Assembly: GCA_023525975.1 (NCBI GenBank)
Contig: CM042018.1
Location: 71,183,001-71,247,000 of the forward strand
Reading direction: 5' to 3'
Length of the DNA stretch: 64,000 nucleotides
Origin: Smallanthus sonchifolius
Lineage: Eukaryota > Streptophyta > Magnoliopsida > Asterales > Asteraceae
Part shown: positions 34,201 through 45,082 of the stretch, piece after piece
How the letters are laid out: each line of letters starts with the position of its first letter
Position numbering within the stretch: position 1 is the first letter of the stretch
Position numbers and translations under genes: made by a program
Notes under the pieces: model-generated
The model's database searches: none
What the model saw: only the letters and a program-made list of their open reading frames with translations
What the model was told of the DNA's origin: nothing

Positions 34201-35808
34201 CGTAATTGGAGTGCCGCTTGGAGCCTTGAGGTGTATCCTCTTGCGTTTACATATGATCTGGGCTTCGTTGGCAGCTAACCAATCCATACCCAGTACTACA
34301 TCGAATCCTCCTAAAGTGAGAAGGAATAATCTAGAGGGGAACTTATGGCCCTCTATTTCTATGATACAATCATCGGTTACTTGGAATACTGTCGAATTTT
34401 TACCAACGGCAGTTTGTACGCTAAAGGCCTTTACTATGGTGTTGATAGTGCAATCTAGTTTACGACTAAATGCATTGGATATAAAGCTTTTACTAGCACC
34501 AGAGTCGAATAAGATTGCAGCAGGTTCATCATTTACTGGAAACGTTACGACATCAGGGTTTCCTCTTGCTTCCTCCTCGGTCAGGGCGTAGGCTCGAGTC
34601 CTAGCCTTCGGTTGTTCCTTTGCAACTTCCTTTCCCTTTCCCGAACTGGACTGCCCGGTTTTCCAGCAATCCTTAGTATGGTGTCCATATTTTCCACAAC
34701 TTTGGCACTTCACATCCTTTAAACACTCTCGAGAGAAGTGCCCCGGCTTTCCACACTTATAACACATGGTGGTGCCGATTCGGCACTCGCCAAAATGGCG
34801 TTTTCCATACTTTTTGCAAGTTTCATATTCTTCTAACCTTGGTTTCTTTATTTCAGCTACCACATTCCCTTTCCCGGTGCCCCTAGACGGGTTCTCCCAC
34901 TTTCTCTTTTGTGTCTCAGGTGTCGGGTCCTCATTGGCGTAGTCGTCGTAGACGATTCCGCTCAGATTCACTGCCGACTCGAAGGTCATGGGTAGGTTGG
35001 CTTTCACATGAACACGGACCCTTTGAGGTAGGCCCTTCACATAGTACCTAATCAGTCTTTCTTCCGTCTCTACCAGGTGGGGTACCAGTTGAGCTAGTTC
35101 ATTGAATCTTGAAGTATACTGGCGATGAGTCTTGTTGCCAGCTTTGAAGTTCAAGAACTCGTTCTCCACACGATCGATCTCATTCTGTGGGCAGAACTTT
35201 TGGATTATAAGCTTTTTCAAGTCTTCCCACGTCATTCTGTTGATAGCATTTGGTGACTTAGTTCTTTGAACATTCCTCCACCAACTTAGTGCTTCGTTAG
35301 TGAAAGAATGGGCAACATACTTAACAGCTTGGTCGGATCGACACTCGCTGATGTTGATGACAGCGTTCATCCTCTCGATCCACTCGAGGGTGGCCACCGA
35401 GTCCTTGTTTCCATCAAACTTGGGTGGGTCTCCGTCCTTGAAACCTTTATAAGTGCACCCCCGTTTACTTGGTCCCACCTTTATTTCATCCCCATCGCTG
35501 TCATATACCTTTTCCTCATTGTTCCCTTCATCATCTTCCTTGATTTTCTTTAATGCCTCCGATAGTAGGTCAGGCAATACATTCTTCAAGGTGAGCACGA
35601 CCTCACGGGCAATAGCATCTCTGACCTCAGGTTCCAACTGTAGAGACCCTTTATGGTCGCCCCCAGTTGGGGTGACATTAGTTTGGTGCACGCTCTCAGT
35701 GTTTTCTGTGTGCACATCCTCTTCTTCTTGATGTCTTGGATTCAGGGGAGGTCTACCTACTCGGCCAGTACGACCGCCTCGGCGTCTTGTCCCTCCTCCA
35801 CCAGCCAT
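31240..35808 (-). CDS. gag-pol: gypsy C gag-pol polyprotein with chromodomain
   Basis: An uninterrupted 1522-residue ORF. Gag core is at about 100-300; CCHC knuckles CYKCGKPGHFSREC and CQSCGKYGHHTKDC at about 347 and 365; protease LFDSGAS at about 433; RT about 620-800 with FIDDIL at about 767; RNase H from DASSQG at about 917; integrase zinc finger at about 1111-1160 and core aspartates and glutamate in TMDFITK, SDRDTRF and TDGQTERT (about 1176, 1237, 1272); C-terminal chromodomain (YVEEPIAILDR to YPRLF, 1468-1522), which in this clade targets integration to heterochromatin. The motif normally DHKSL reads NHKSL (codon at 32869-32871), so the third RNase H catalytic aspartate appears to be Asn. 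The ORF is otherwise complete. Confidence 0.95.
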   Translation of the reverse strand: MAGGGGTRRRGGRTGRVGRPPLNPRHQEEEDVHTENTESVHQTNVTPTGGDHKGSLQLEPEVRDAIAREVVLTLKNVLPDLLSEALKKIKEDDEGNNEEKVYDSDGDEIKVGPSKRGCTYKGFKDGDPPKFDGNKDSVATLEWIERMNAVINISECRSDQAVKYVAHSFTNEALSWWRNVQRTKSPNAINRMTWEDLKKLIIQKFCPQNEIDRVENEFLNFKAGNKTHRQYTSRFNELAQLVPHLVETEERLIRYYVKGLPQRVRVHVKANLPMTFESAVNLSGIVYDDYANEDPTPETQKRKWENPSRGTGKGNVVAEIKKPRLEEYETCKKYGKRHFGECRIGTTMCYKCGKPGHFSRECLKDVKCQSCGKYGHHTKDCWKTGQSSSGKGKEVAKEQPKARTRAYALTEEEARGNPDVVTFPVNDEPAAILFDSGASKSFISNAFSRKLDCTINTIVKAFSVQTAVGKNSTVFQVTDDCIIEIEGHKFPSRLFLLTLGGFDVVLGMDWLAANEAQIICKRKRIHLKAPSGTPITVYGDWICTMPNIISMIKAESYMRRGCEAYLAYVIDERMKTKELKDVPVVCNFPEVFPEDLPGLPTDREIEFQIDLLPGAEPVAKAPYRLAPSEMKELMFQLQELTEKGFIRPSISPWGTPVLFVKKKDGSMRMCIDYRELNKKTVKNKYPLPRIDDLFDQLQGASWFSKIDLRSGYHQLKVREEDVPKTAFRTRYGHYEFLVMSFGLTNAPAAFMDLMNRICRPMLDRSVIVFIDDILVYSKNEGDHHCHLREVLEVLKQEKLYAKFSKCAFWLREVQFLGHVINTKGIMVDPAKIETVKEWNIPKTPTEIRIFLGLVGYYRRFIQDFLRIASPLTKLTRKEVKYEWGPTQNNAFEELKIRLTQAPVLTLPEGNEDLVVYSDASSQGLGCVLMKRGKVISYASRQLRIHEVNYPTHDLELAAVVFALKIWRHYLYGVKCTIYSNHKSLKYFFEQKELNMRKRRWLELLKDYDCEILYHPGKANVVADALSRKEQSDPIRIKACQLILTPDLMSEISKAQDEALLERNIKRERIVGQQGNLDANAYGVRTRFGRMWIPKIGELRAKILDEAHKSRYSIHPGTNKMYQDLKKEYWWPGMKNDVTEYVNKCLTCSLVKAEHQKPCGKMQPLPIPEWKWEEITMDFITKLPRTAKGNDTIWVIVDRLTKSAHFLPIHETASSEKLAEVFIKEIVSRHDMPLSIVSDRDTRFTSRFWKKFNEAMGTRLNISTAYHPQTDGQTERTIQILEDMLRACIIDFDGSWDSHLPLAEFSYNNSYHSTIGMPPFEMLYGRRCRTPICWGEIGQKDFASLEVVKATSEKFDQIKARMKAAKDRQKSYADKRRRDLEFHVGDMVLLKVSPWKGIIRFRKRGKLSPRFVGPFKISARVGQVAYRLDLPVELSGIHPTFHVSHLRKCLADDTAHIPYDEIEVDNSLNYVEEPIAILDRSEKRLRNKSIPLVKVQWKHRKGSEATWEKEDEMRELYPRLFNA

Positions 35809-36163
35809 AATTTCTAGTTTCCTGATAGTTATAAAGGGAATACATCAATGCCATTTCTTCAGATCATAGTTTTAGAACAGTACGAACAAGGTAAATTTTT
35901 AATTACAGTGACCGGTTTGTGATTAGAAATTTACATTGCTTTTCAGGTTCCAAACTCTTCAAATTGGTCAAGACATTGACATCTATTGGTTCTAAGTTAA
36001 GGCATCTATTCCTATCTATAAACATGAACTTTAGTACTTACTTACAGTGATGGCGTCGGCGTTGGCTACCCAGACTGACACCCGTGCGTTGGTCCCATAA
36101 TCAGCTTGAGTTCAGACATTTAGGGATGTTTGAATCTCTCAAACTATTGCTCTGATACCAACT
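35809..36163 (-). other. 5' leader of C with tRNA-Met primer site
   Basis: The primer site TTGGTATCAGAGC (minus) is at 36149-36161, two bases from the LTR. The rest is noncoding. Confidence 0.85.
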
Positions 36164-38011
36164 TGTAAGGCCCCCCTTTTTTTTTCGAGGTAACCTCACT
36201 TATTGGATTTACTCATAAACAAAGTCATCAATACTGAACTTTAAATTTAACATATTCTATTAACAGCCAAAAACATTCACGTTTGAGTACATTACAGCGG
36301 AAGTCTTAACATTTAACACATACACCATTGTTTAACAAAAACATAAATCGGGATGTCAGTCTCTAGCCGGGTAACCTTCACGCCTTCGCACGCCCCTTTT
36401 CTTTGTTACCTGAAATGTATACTAAAAGTCAGCTAACGCTGGTGAGTTCTAATTTAAAATGATTAGGTATAAACATTATTTCCTTAAAAGTATTCATAAG
36501 TTTTTACATAAGAACATAATTACGTATTCTTAACTTTTTCTTAACATTCATTTGGTCGTACACATATGGGTGATCAACCCGTCTTTTACTACGTATGCCA
36601 CAAAGGCATACGCCATGAAGCTACCGTCGTAGCCCTTTGACTCGTCCGGTCCTAGAAACCGTCCGCCATAAAAACCGTCCGGTCAACCTTCGGCCGTCCG
36701 TCATACCGTCCTACCGTCGTAGGCCGTCCTTTTCGCCCATCTACCCGAAGGTATCCGTTTCCCACGTGCTACCATGTTTGCAACCATTCTACATATGATT
36801 TGGCATTTGCTTCGACCGCCCATTTATGCCCCTTTTTATTTCCTTGCTGATGAAGGAACGTTTTTGTCCCGGTTGCAAGATAGACACGTGGTCGTCCGTC
36901 TACCGTAGTAGCCGTTAGCATCGAAGCGTCCATAACATTCACGTATATTCATATCATGCAGTATATATATAATATAAGGCAAGATTTCATTCATACTTTG
37001 TAAACATACGTTTCAACCTTTGTTCAAAATTCATTTTCATATATTTATATATCACGTATGTTCACATTGGCATTCATAACATTTATTCATATAGTGTATA
37101 CACCTCAGCCCCAAAAAAATATTTATAAATCATTTGCACATAACATAGAGGGGGCACATAGAACTCACCCGATCGGCTAGTCCTGTTCTGTCCTAACTGC
37201 GGTCCGATGAGCGTTGCACACGATCTGGATTAATTAATCATACACGTATCAGATCTAAACCAAGTTACATTCCTAACACAGCTGACATAGGCGAACTTAA
37301 TGCCTAAGTTCGCTTCCACTGGCCTAGGCGAACTTATAGGCGAACTTAATGCCTAAGTTCGCTTCCTCTGACCTAGGCGAACTTATAGGCGAACTTAATA
37401 AGTTCGCTTACCCTTGGCCAAGCGAATTTGTCAAGCGAACTTAATAAGTTCGCTTACCCTTGGCCAAGCGAACTTAACCAGGCGAACTTGATAAGTTCGC
37501 CTCCACCAAGCGAACTTAACAGGCGAACTTGATAAGTTCGCCTGCAACAGAAGTCATCTTCCCCAAACAGTCCGAAATTTTCGGATTTGGGTTCGATTAT
37601 GTCAAAACTTCAACTTTCTTTGCTCAAAACAACCGATTTTCATTGTAGATACTAATCCTAAGCTTATTCTCAAGTTTCATCCGTAAAACGTCCAATTTTC
37701 ACCCGAAAACCCGAAAATCCTAAAATATCACAAAAAAACTCAGATTTTGATCGGATGATTACCTGGATTGGATTTCTGATTTGGAGGGGATGATCACGAG
37801 TGCAAGAGACACGAGCGGGTGCAATCTTGTGCGATTCTGACACTTTCTCTCTCTACGGTTTTCTCTCTCTAGAATTGCTGAGAGGAGAAAAATGAGGGCC
37901 TTGGGCTATTTATAGGGGAGACCTCCCCAAGCTCGGTTCGTGACTGACTCGGCCCGACTTCGGCCCGCTTGAACTCGTTAACTTTATTTCTCTCCATTTT
38001 AGGATGTTACA
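36164..38011 (-). repeat. 5' LTR of C (1848 bp)
   Basis: TGTAAGGCCC on the plus strand to GGATGTTACA. The TATA box is near 37900, again abutted by GGGGAG-nn-CTCCCC. The GCGAACTT dyad array (37289-37543) lies downstream of TATA in element sense, unlike the other families. CCGTCC direct repeats occur at 36645-36730. Confidence 0.9.
37289..37543 (-). promoter_or_regulatory. dyad array in C 5' LTR (transcribed side of TATA)
   Basis: GCGAACTT-nnn-AAGTTCGC units with loops AAT and GAT, plus longer-loop forms (AATGCCT) and isolated half units. The arms are identical to those of copia F. Confidence 0.8.
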
Positions 38012-39556
38012 AGTGTTATTAATACATGATGGCTGGAAGAGTGTGTAGGCCCATGAGGGATTCTGGCTAAGGAAAGATAGGGTACTTAAGTGTGTCCTAG
38101 TGACCCACCCCTCTTTCCTGGGAATCATCCTTAGGGATGCATTGCTTATAGGTCAATTGTATTTCTAAAATACTGTTGTTACGGCTCGGTGTTATGACTA
38201 GTCAAACTCTAAACCTATGAGAACTCCTATATTTAACACTCAATATTTTATTATCACTTACAACATTTTCATTGTTTCCTACTAGACATGGACTCCTACT
38301 CTGGAGAAGAGTCTGGTTGGGAAGAAGACATCGGGACACAAGTGCATCGGTCACCAACACCCCCAGCTGCTAGACCAAGGTTCGATGTAAGGGCAGATTG
38401 GATTAGGAACACAGGCCCAAGAGTTCGAACATCTGGATCACCCACACCCAGGAACCCGTATCATACACCCCATCTCCACAATCAGTTACCACCCCACTAA
38501 GAGACACATATCTAATTCCCGACACGTATCATCCTAACCCTTGGGCAAGGCATACCATGGCACCCACTAGTGCTATGGGAATTCCAATCAATGACATTCA
38601 CCAATATGTGAGGACCGCATAATTTGAGAGGCAAAGGATGGAGCATGAGGTAATGCACGACTTGCAAGGACAAAGAATGGATAGCCTAGCAAACCAATTA
38701 GGGTACCAAAAGGAATTAATCTCCATCCTCGAAAAAGAAATACTGGAGCATCGCACGAAGACAGCTAGAGCTGAAGCCAGCTCGGCTACTCGAGTGACCA
38801 TAGCGGTCCTCGTCTTGGGAATTATTCTCCTCCTAGTGGAAAGCTACAAAAGACGTTAACAAAAATTATTTTCCATTGTTTATTGTCTTTAAATTTTCAG
38901 TTTGAGAACCATTTCCCTATGTTTTGAGTAATGTTTAACGTTTCAGCATTTAATCAATTTTATATATTCCAACTCTAAAGTTATTATTCATTGATTTGAC
39001 ACGTTGAGTGTGAATGACACCCATCATATTTTCATCAAAATTCTCCAAGTATCATTCACCACAATTTAGTACTCTACCGGCAATCTCCTTCGTAAACAAA
39101 TCATCCTATTATTTGATTTAAACAACCTCGTTATTTTGTTCAAACAAAACGTTATCAAACTTTTAGATAGTATCAGAAATATGAATTTTTTATAAACATT
39201 TTTATCTTGTGAGAAAACTCAATGCAACCTGTTTTATAAAAACATCATTTCAAATTGATAAATAAGTATGATTTTTCTCATTAAAGTAATTATTTCTAAA
39301 ACCTGGCTAAATTGATGTACAACTACTTGATTAGCCAATAATTTCTCTTAAAAATATTCTCCTTATAATAATTGAAAATTTAAAAAGTTTTTCCTATAGA
39401 CTGTCTATTTATTTAAATTATGTAACTCAATACTTTCACTACTTTATATATCTACAACCAAGAACAATTTACCACTTTCTATTTTCAAACAAAGATCAGT
39501 ATTTGTAAACACATTTCCCTGAATGTTTTCAGAACCTCCTCGTTATCTTTCACTTA
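38012..39556 (+). other. interior of A, left part
   Basis: It starts at the right edge of C; AGTGT at 38012-38016 would be the target duplication of C. The hairpin module is at 38060-38130, then a broken ORF, then AT-rich noncoding sequence. 39110-39175 matches the B interior at about 57295-57360 (CTCGTTATTTTGTTCAAAC), which assigns this stretch to the A/B family. ACTTA at 39552-39556 is the D duplication. Confidence 0.7.
38288..38859 (+). pseudogene. A-family ORF with coiled coil and C-terminal membrane segment, broken
   Basis: ATG at 38288 (MDSYSGEESGWEED) opens an acidic then proline-rich region ending in a stop at 38498. A neighbouring frame continues (DTYHPNPWARHTMAP), meets a TAA at about 38620, and goes on through a charged helical stretch (RQRMEHEVMHDLQGQ, ISILEKEILEHR) to a hydrophobic segment (VTIAVLVLGIILLLV) and a basic end, SYKRR. 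Restoring the breaks is not attempted. The layout is that of a tail-anchored protein. It is lost from B. No family is recognised. Confidence 0.55.
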
Positions 39557-40098
39557 TGTAGGTCCCTTCGTGTGTGTCGGATCGTTGCATGCAAGTGGTC
39601 TACTAGTCGGACCGGGTGCGGAATACCCGTGACTAGGCGGAGAGTCTAACTAAAACAAAGTAAACCAAACACGAGAGTCACAATAAAAGCTTTTTCTATT
39701 ATAAACACTCGATGGTTACAGAGATATTACAAATTGCGTACTTAACAAACTGATTTCGTCTAAGATATGAGTTCTGCGTACTTATCCTTTGTGAACCAAA
39801 CCTATTTATACAGACCTGATGCCTGTGCACTTAGCAAGTGCGCAGGACCAAATGCTCTTGCGTACTTAGCAAGTACGCATAGGTCTTCCTGCGTACTTGC
39901 TAAGTACGCAGGAGCTTTCTCCTGCGCACATGTAAGTGCGCAAAACACTTAGAAGAAATGCAACATACATTATGTAAAAGTAAATACAACTCGATAAACT
40001 ATTACATAACGACTCTTACATACAAAGACAATTTACAGACATTAGAAATACAAACTAAGACTCTATCCAGAGTGTTGTCACAGGAAAGTGCATCAACA
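39557..40098 (-). repeat. 3' LTR of D (542 bp)
   Basis: TGTAGGTCCC to GCATCAACA on the plus strand. TATA box TGTATAAATAGG (minus) at about 39801-39811. The dyad array is at 39824-39942. Confidence 0.95.
39824..39942 (-). promoter_or_regulatory. dyad array upstream of TATA in D 3' LTR
   Basis: Units GCACTT-AGC-AAGTGC, GCGTACTT-AGC-AAGTACGC, GCGTACTT-GCT-AAGTACGC and an imperfect GCGCAC-ATGT-AAGTGCGC. The same set is in the 5' LTR at 49021-49140. The distance to TATA is about 13 bp. Confidence 0.8.
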
Positions 40099-40157
40099 AA
40101 CTCCCCCTTGACAACAGCTCGGGATCTTCATCGTCTTCAGTCTTCAATCTTCAGTCT

Positions 40158-40396
40158 TCACAGCACTGGTTCCTTAGCTTCCATCTTCTTCTTGTAATCA
40201 AGGCAGAACTTAATCACCTTGTCATATTTAGAAGCAAGGAGCTTTGTCCATTCGTCCATGTGGACACAGTAGCGTTCCGCTAGTACCTCCAGATCTTTCA
40301 CAGAAAAGTTGATGAAGCAGCCTTCATCAAAGATTCTGATCAATTCTTTTGGTACTGTGTTCCCACTTTCGGAACGAACCTTTCCCATGATCACAT
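40158..40396 (-). pseudogene. remnant of the extra ORF in D
   Basis: About 80 codons (IMGKVRSESGNTVPKELIRIFDEGCFINFS...KKKMEAKEPVL) match the C-terminus of the element G ORF at roughly 80 percent. The N-terminal and coiled-coil parts are absent, so D lost most of the ORF by deletion while keeping the end next to the polypurine tract. Confidence 0.75.
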
Positions 40397-41669
40397 CAAC
40401 GAACGAACAAGATAAAAAACATTCAATCACGAGGTTTCAAATACAATTCATGAAGGTTAAACATAAAATATTTTTGGCCTTTTCTGATTAACCTTGAACA
40501 ATGCATAAACTTAAAATCTTTTTGTTCTTTTCTATATAGATATATACAAGTATTCACACAAACTATTTTTGATCAAAGACACAAGCAGAGGATCATATCA
40601 GGCTATCTTTTAGCAAAAATGATACAAAATAAACATCAAAGAATATGGGATCATGTCATGGATTACTCTTTATTCATACGTAATAAGCATATAAACAAGT
40701 AATTCAAGTTGACAATATTATAAGATTTGAAACTATATGCATCTTTGTATCATGTTCTTGTGTATTAAGGTATTAATTATAAGATATACAACGTGTACCC
40801 CACTGAAATGCTATTTTAACTTGCACTATCTCAAGGCATCTAAGATTTTCCCAACAATTTTCTAGATTTTCAGAATGAATCTACATCTATTAGCACAGGA
40901 AAAATCAAACAAAATCCATAAGGATTATCGGGAATCATAAGATTCAGAATCGAGTGATTCATTTGTCTTGGTTTCATGTGATTTTCTTCTTTGAATATCG
41001 GGATGATGATTCAGGATAATAGATATGGTGTTTGATTATCAGGTAAGGGGATCCAACTTTTATCTGGATTTGATTTCAATGAATCAGGAGTGATTCAAGG
41101 GTGAAAACATGCTCAACGGTTAATGCAGAGACATGTCTTGATTCAATCTCTCCTTGCATACTTGTGAGTATGGGCAGTGAGATGAACCGCATTAATTGTG
41201 CTAACAACATAACCCGAAACTGATCTCAAAAGAAAATTATTGCCAAAATCTAACATCCTTTATCTGATAATGATCTTTTCTATTCTTTTACACACACACA
41301 CTTGCAAACATGGGTTTAATTCACAGTTGTAATTTAGATTTAGTTTCCACACTACTAGTGATTCAAAGACGCATACAGCCTACTGACAATTTAAATTACT
41401 CGTAAATAAGCAGATTAAAAACATAATAACCTAAACAGTTAAGTGAGCATGACGCAATCATTTCCCATATGAGCAGTCTGTGACGTTTAGATCATTTCTG
41501 ATGTACTATCATTTCCTCTTTTCTCAAGTTAACTTTGTAATTTTCTCCATTTTCTATTTTTTTTTTGTTTTTGTAAAATATTTTGAAACTTAAAAGAACT
41601 ATACAGAAAATTTAAAAAGAAATAAAGTTTAACTTCCATGAATTGAATTGATTTAGGAAAAATTAATTT
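40397..41669 (-). other. noncoding spacer after D pol
   Basis: About 1.27 kb of AT-rich sequence without an ORF, similar to the 3' region of F. The family keeps a long spacer between pol and the extra ORF. Confidence 0.6.
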
Positions 41670-44600
41670 TCACTCAGGATTGAACATTCCTATCAAGTTG
41701 ACAAGATGCTCAAAACGGGATCGATCAAATGCCTTTGTGAAAAGGTCAGCAAGATTGTCATCCGTGTGAACTTTTACAAGTTCAATTAAATGCTTTTCAG
41801 CACAATCACGGATGAAGTGATGGCGAATCTCTATATGTTTAGTTTTGGAATGTTTCACCGGGTTATTTGTGATGGACATCATGGCATTGTTGTCAATGAA
41901 TAGAGGAGTTCCAGTGAAGTTTAAGCCGTAGTCTCTCAACTGCTACTGAATCCATAGTATCTGAGAACACCCGCTCGCCGCAGCAATGTATTCTGCTTCA
42001 CAAGTTGAGACAGAAACCGTTGACTGCTTCTTGCACTTCCAGGAGACCAGTCTGTCTCCTAAGAATTGACATCCACCAGAAGTTGACTTTCTGTCAAGGT
42101 TACAACCGCCATAATCTGAATCAGTGTAGGCTTTGAAGTCGAATGACTGCTGCTTAGAGTACCAAAGACCTAATTGGGGTTTCCCTTTCAAGTATCTGAA
42201 AATTCTCTTCACGGCTATCATATGTGACTCCTTCGGTTGAGACTGAAACCTTGAGCACAAGCACACAGCAAACATTATATCGGGTCTTGAAGCTGTGAGA
42301 TACATAAGTGATCCGATCATCCCACGGTACAATCTGCTGTCTACATCCTTTCCATCTTTGTCAGGATGCAAACCATGATTGACTGGGATAGGTGTACCAT
42401 AAGTACTGCTATCATTCATCTTGTATTTTGATAAGATGTCCTGCACATACTTAGTTTGATGTAGATAAATGCCATCCTCTCTTTGACTGAATTGCAGACC
42501 CAGAAAAAACGACAATTCACCCATATTACTCATTTCAAATTTGGACTTCATCACCTGCTCGAATTCCCTACACATCCCTTCATTGGTAGACCCAAAAATG
42601 ATGTCGTTGACATATACTTGTACAAGAAGAATGTCACCTCCTGCTTTCCTAATGAAGAGAGTCGAGTCAATCTGTCCACGGTCGAAACCATTAGACAGTA
42701 AATGCTTAGATAATGTCTCATACCATGCCCGCGGTGCTTGATGAAGACCATAAAGTGCTTTGTCGAGCTTGTACACTTTATTGATATTATGCGGATCTTC
42801 AAAGCCGGGAGGTTGAGTGACATAGACCTCTTCATGAACTTTACCATAAAGGAAAGCACTCTTCACATCAAGTTGATAGACCTTGAAGCCGACATATGTG
42901 GCATAAGCCAAGAACAGTCGAATGGCCTCAATTCTAGCAACTGGGGCATATACTTCCGTGTAATTCAAGCCCTCTTGCTGATAAAAACCCTGAACAACCA
43001 ATCTTGCTTTGTTCTTCACAACAACATGACGATCATCCGTCTTGCATTTGAACACCCATCTGGTTCCAATTGGCTGAAAGCCTTTTGGCAAGTCAACCAA
43101 ATCCCACACGTGCAACTTTTGGAATTGAGACAATTCATCTTGCATCGCCTCAATCCAGCAGTTGTCAGTGAGAGCCTCCTTCACATTCTTCGGCTCTAAC
43201 TGGGACACGAATACAGCATGCAGACATGTTTCCATGACACCAGTGTCAAGTATCTCTGTGTAAAGACTGGTGTTCTCAGTGATGGTTCGATGACGAGTCT
43301 GAACGCCGGCATAAGGATCACCAATAATGTTGTCGATTGGATGATTCCTATGCACTCTCGTCTCCGGTACAATTTGTTCCTGAATTTCTGGATCAAGATT
43401 CGTGCTTAACTCCCCCATTTCCTGTGTTCCAGAGGAAGAAGATTCAATGTTAATTGGATCAGCTGGAGCTTCATTTCCTACAGTTGTGTTAGGATTGGCT
43501 TGAGCGTCATCTCCAACAACAAGAACATCTTCACTGTTATCACTGTCATGAGTTCCAGATGCAGATGCAGCATTGGAATCAGGAGTTACAATCGGTACAG
43601 TGGCACGAGTAGAGAAGTTGGAGTCATCGCCGCCACCCAATAATTCATAAACATTTGCGGCGTCATCTACAGATATATCAGGAAGATTGAATGACTTGAA
43701 TAGCGCATCATAATCAAAACCCCAAGCTGGACCTATTGGTTCGGGTGGAATGCTGTATTTACTACAATCCACTTCAAACCATTCCTCGACAGTACGAGTT
43801 CCTATGTTGTACACTCTCTTGCAAGGCGAGTTGGAAACGTATCCTAAGAAGATGCCTTCCACTGCTTTTGCATGAAACTTAAACTGGCGGTCTTTGTACT
43901 GTAGCAACAAGGAACAAGGACTACCGAAAGGAACTAGGTAATCAAGATTGGGAAGTCGGTTGTTGATCAACTCATAACAAGTCTTGTTGTGCCTCTTCAC
44001 AACCAGAACTCTATTTAAGACGTGACACGCTGTATTAACTGCTTCTGCCCAGAAAGTGACAGGAAGCTTTGCATCCGATAGCATAGTCCTTGCAGTCTCA
44101 ATCAGTGTTCTATTCTTCCGTTCAACAACTCCATTCTGCTGAGGCGTGTACGGTGCGCTGAATTCGTGACGGATCCTTTTCTTGAGACAGAAAAGCTCCA
44201 TCAAATTATTCTTGAACTCAGTTCCGTTCTCACTCCTTATCCTTCTAACTTTCAGCTTGCAGAGAGATTCCAAGCTCAGGATCAAGTATGGAAGAATATC
44301 AGCAGTCTCGTCTTTAGTACCTAAAAAATGCACCCAAGGAAAACGTGAGAAATCATCAGTTACTACTAGACAGAACGACTTACCTCCAATACTCCTGATA
44401 CTTATGGGGCCAAACAGATCCATGTGCAATAGCTCCAAAGGGGTATCAATAGAGTTTTGGAGCTTGGGCTTGTGAGACTTCCGTTGCTGTTTGCCCTTTT
44501 TACAAGGCATACAGTCATCTGCAACCGTAAATCTCAGCTTAGGAACCCCGGTTACCAAACCGTTTCGGACAAGATGATTCATTTTACGATACGAAATATG

Positions 44601-45077
44601 TCCGAGTTTCCTATGCCACAAGATGGAGTCAAGCTCTGTCGCTTTGGTAAGCAAACAAGTAGAAACTGATGAGGTGGTTGTTTCCACGCTCATATCGATC
44701 TGATAGGTGTCGTTTGTTCTTGGCGCTCTCATCAGGATCCAATCTTCTGGAACTTCAAAACCGGGTTTGAGAATCAGGCATTCTGACTTGTCAAACATCA
44801 CCGGGTACTCCTTATCACACATTTGGGAGACACTCAACAGGTTATGCTTCAGCTGCTCGCAGAAGTTAACATTGTCAAAGCTGACACAACCGTTCGAAAC
44901 CACGCCTTGACATGTGATGATGCCGCCTTTTTCTCCTGCAAAGGCCACATAGCCGCCTCTGAATGGTTTAACGTCTTGAAGCAGGGCCATGTTTCTTGTC
45001 ATGTGCCTGGAACATCCACTATCTACATACCAGCGGTTAGAGATAGTACCCTTCGGACGTCCCTGCACGATAAACAA
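41670..45077 (-). pseudogene. pol: D pol polyprotein, nearly intact
   Basis: The frame opens at about 45077; no ATG is evident at its start. Protease VDSGCSRHM is at about residue 20, GAG-pre-integrase (WHRKLGH, C-x2-C) at 150-200, integrase at about 215-330, RT at about 700-880, and RNase H from about 980 (YTDSDYGG). One in-frame TAG (41943-41945, between CAG codons) precedes the last 89 residues. The RT box, normally YVDD, reads YVND (AAC at 42606-42608). The integrase SDNG-type motif reads SENG (GAG at 44229-44231). The usual residues are family knowledge. Pol is -1 relative to gag. Confidence 0.9.
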
Positions 45078-45082
45078 AAGAA

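Larger units (their letters stand above)
30521..38011 (-). mobile_element. Ty3/gypsy Tekay-type element C, coding region intact
   Basis: Minus-strand order: 5' LTR (36164-38011), primer site (36149-36161), leader, one gag-pol ORF, polypurine tract (AAGGGGGGTAGACT), and a 3' LTR of which only 680 bp remain (30521-31200). The shared LTR parts differ at about ten positions plus a 9-bp duplication, so it is fairly young. The outer 3' LTR was lost together with part of A. Confidence 0.9.

Noticed and set aside
38012..38190. LTR end of a separate gypsy element
   Set aside because: The hairpin module and GTTACGGCTCGGTG resemble Tekay LTR ends, but there is no CA terminus or primer site, and the downstream sequence aligns with the B interior, so it was assigned to A.
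44182..44475. Plus-strand ORFs across D pol
   Set aside because: They are shadows of the minus-strand integrase frame.
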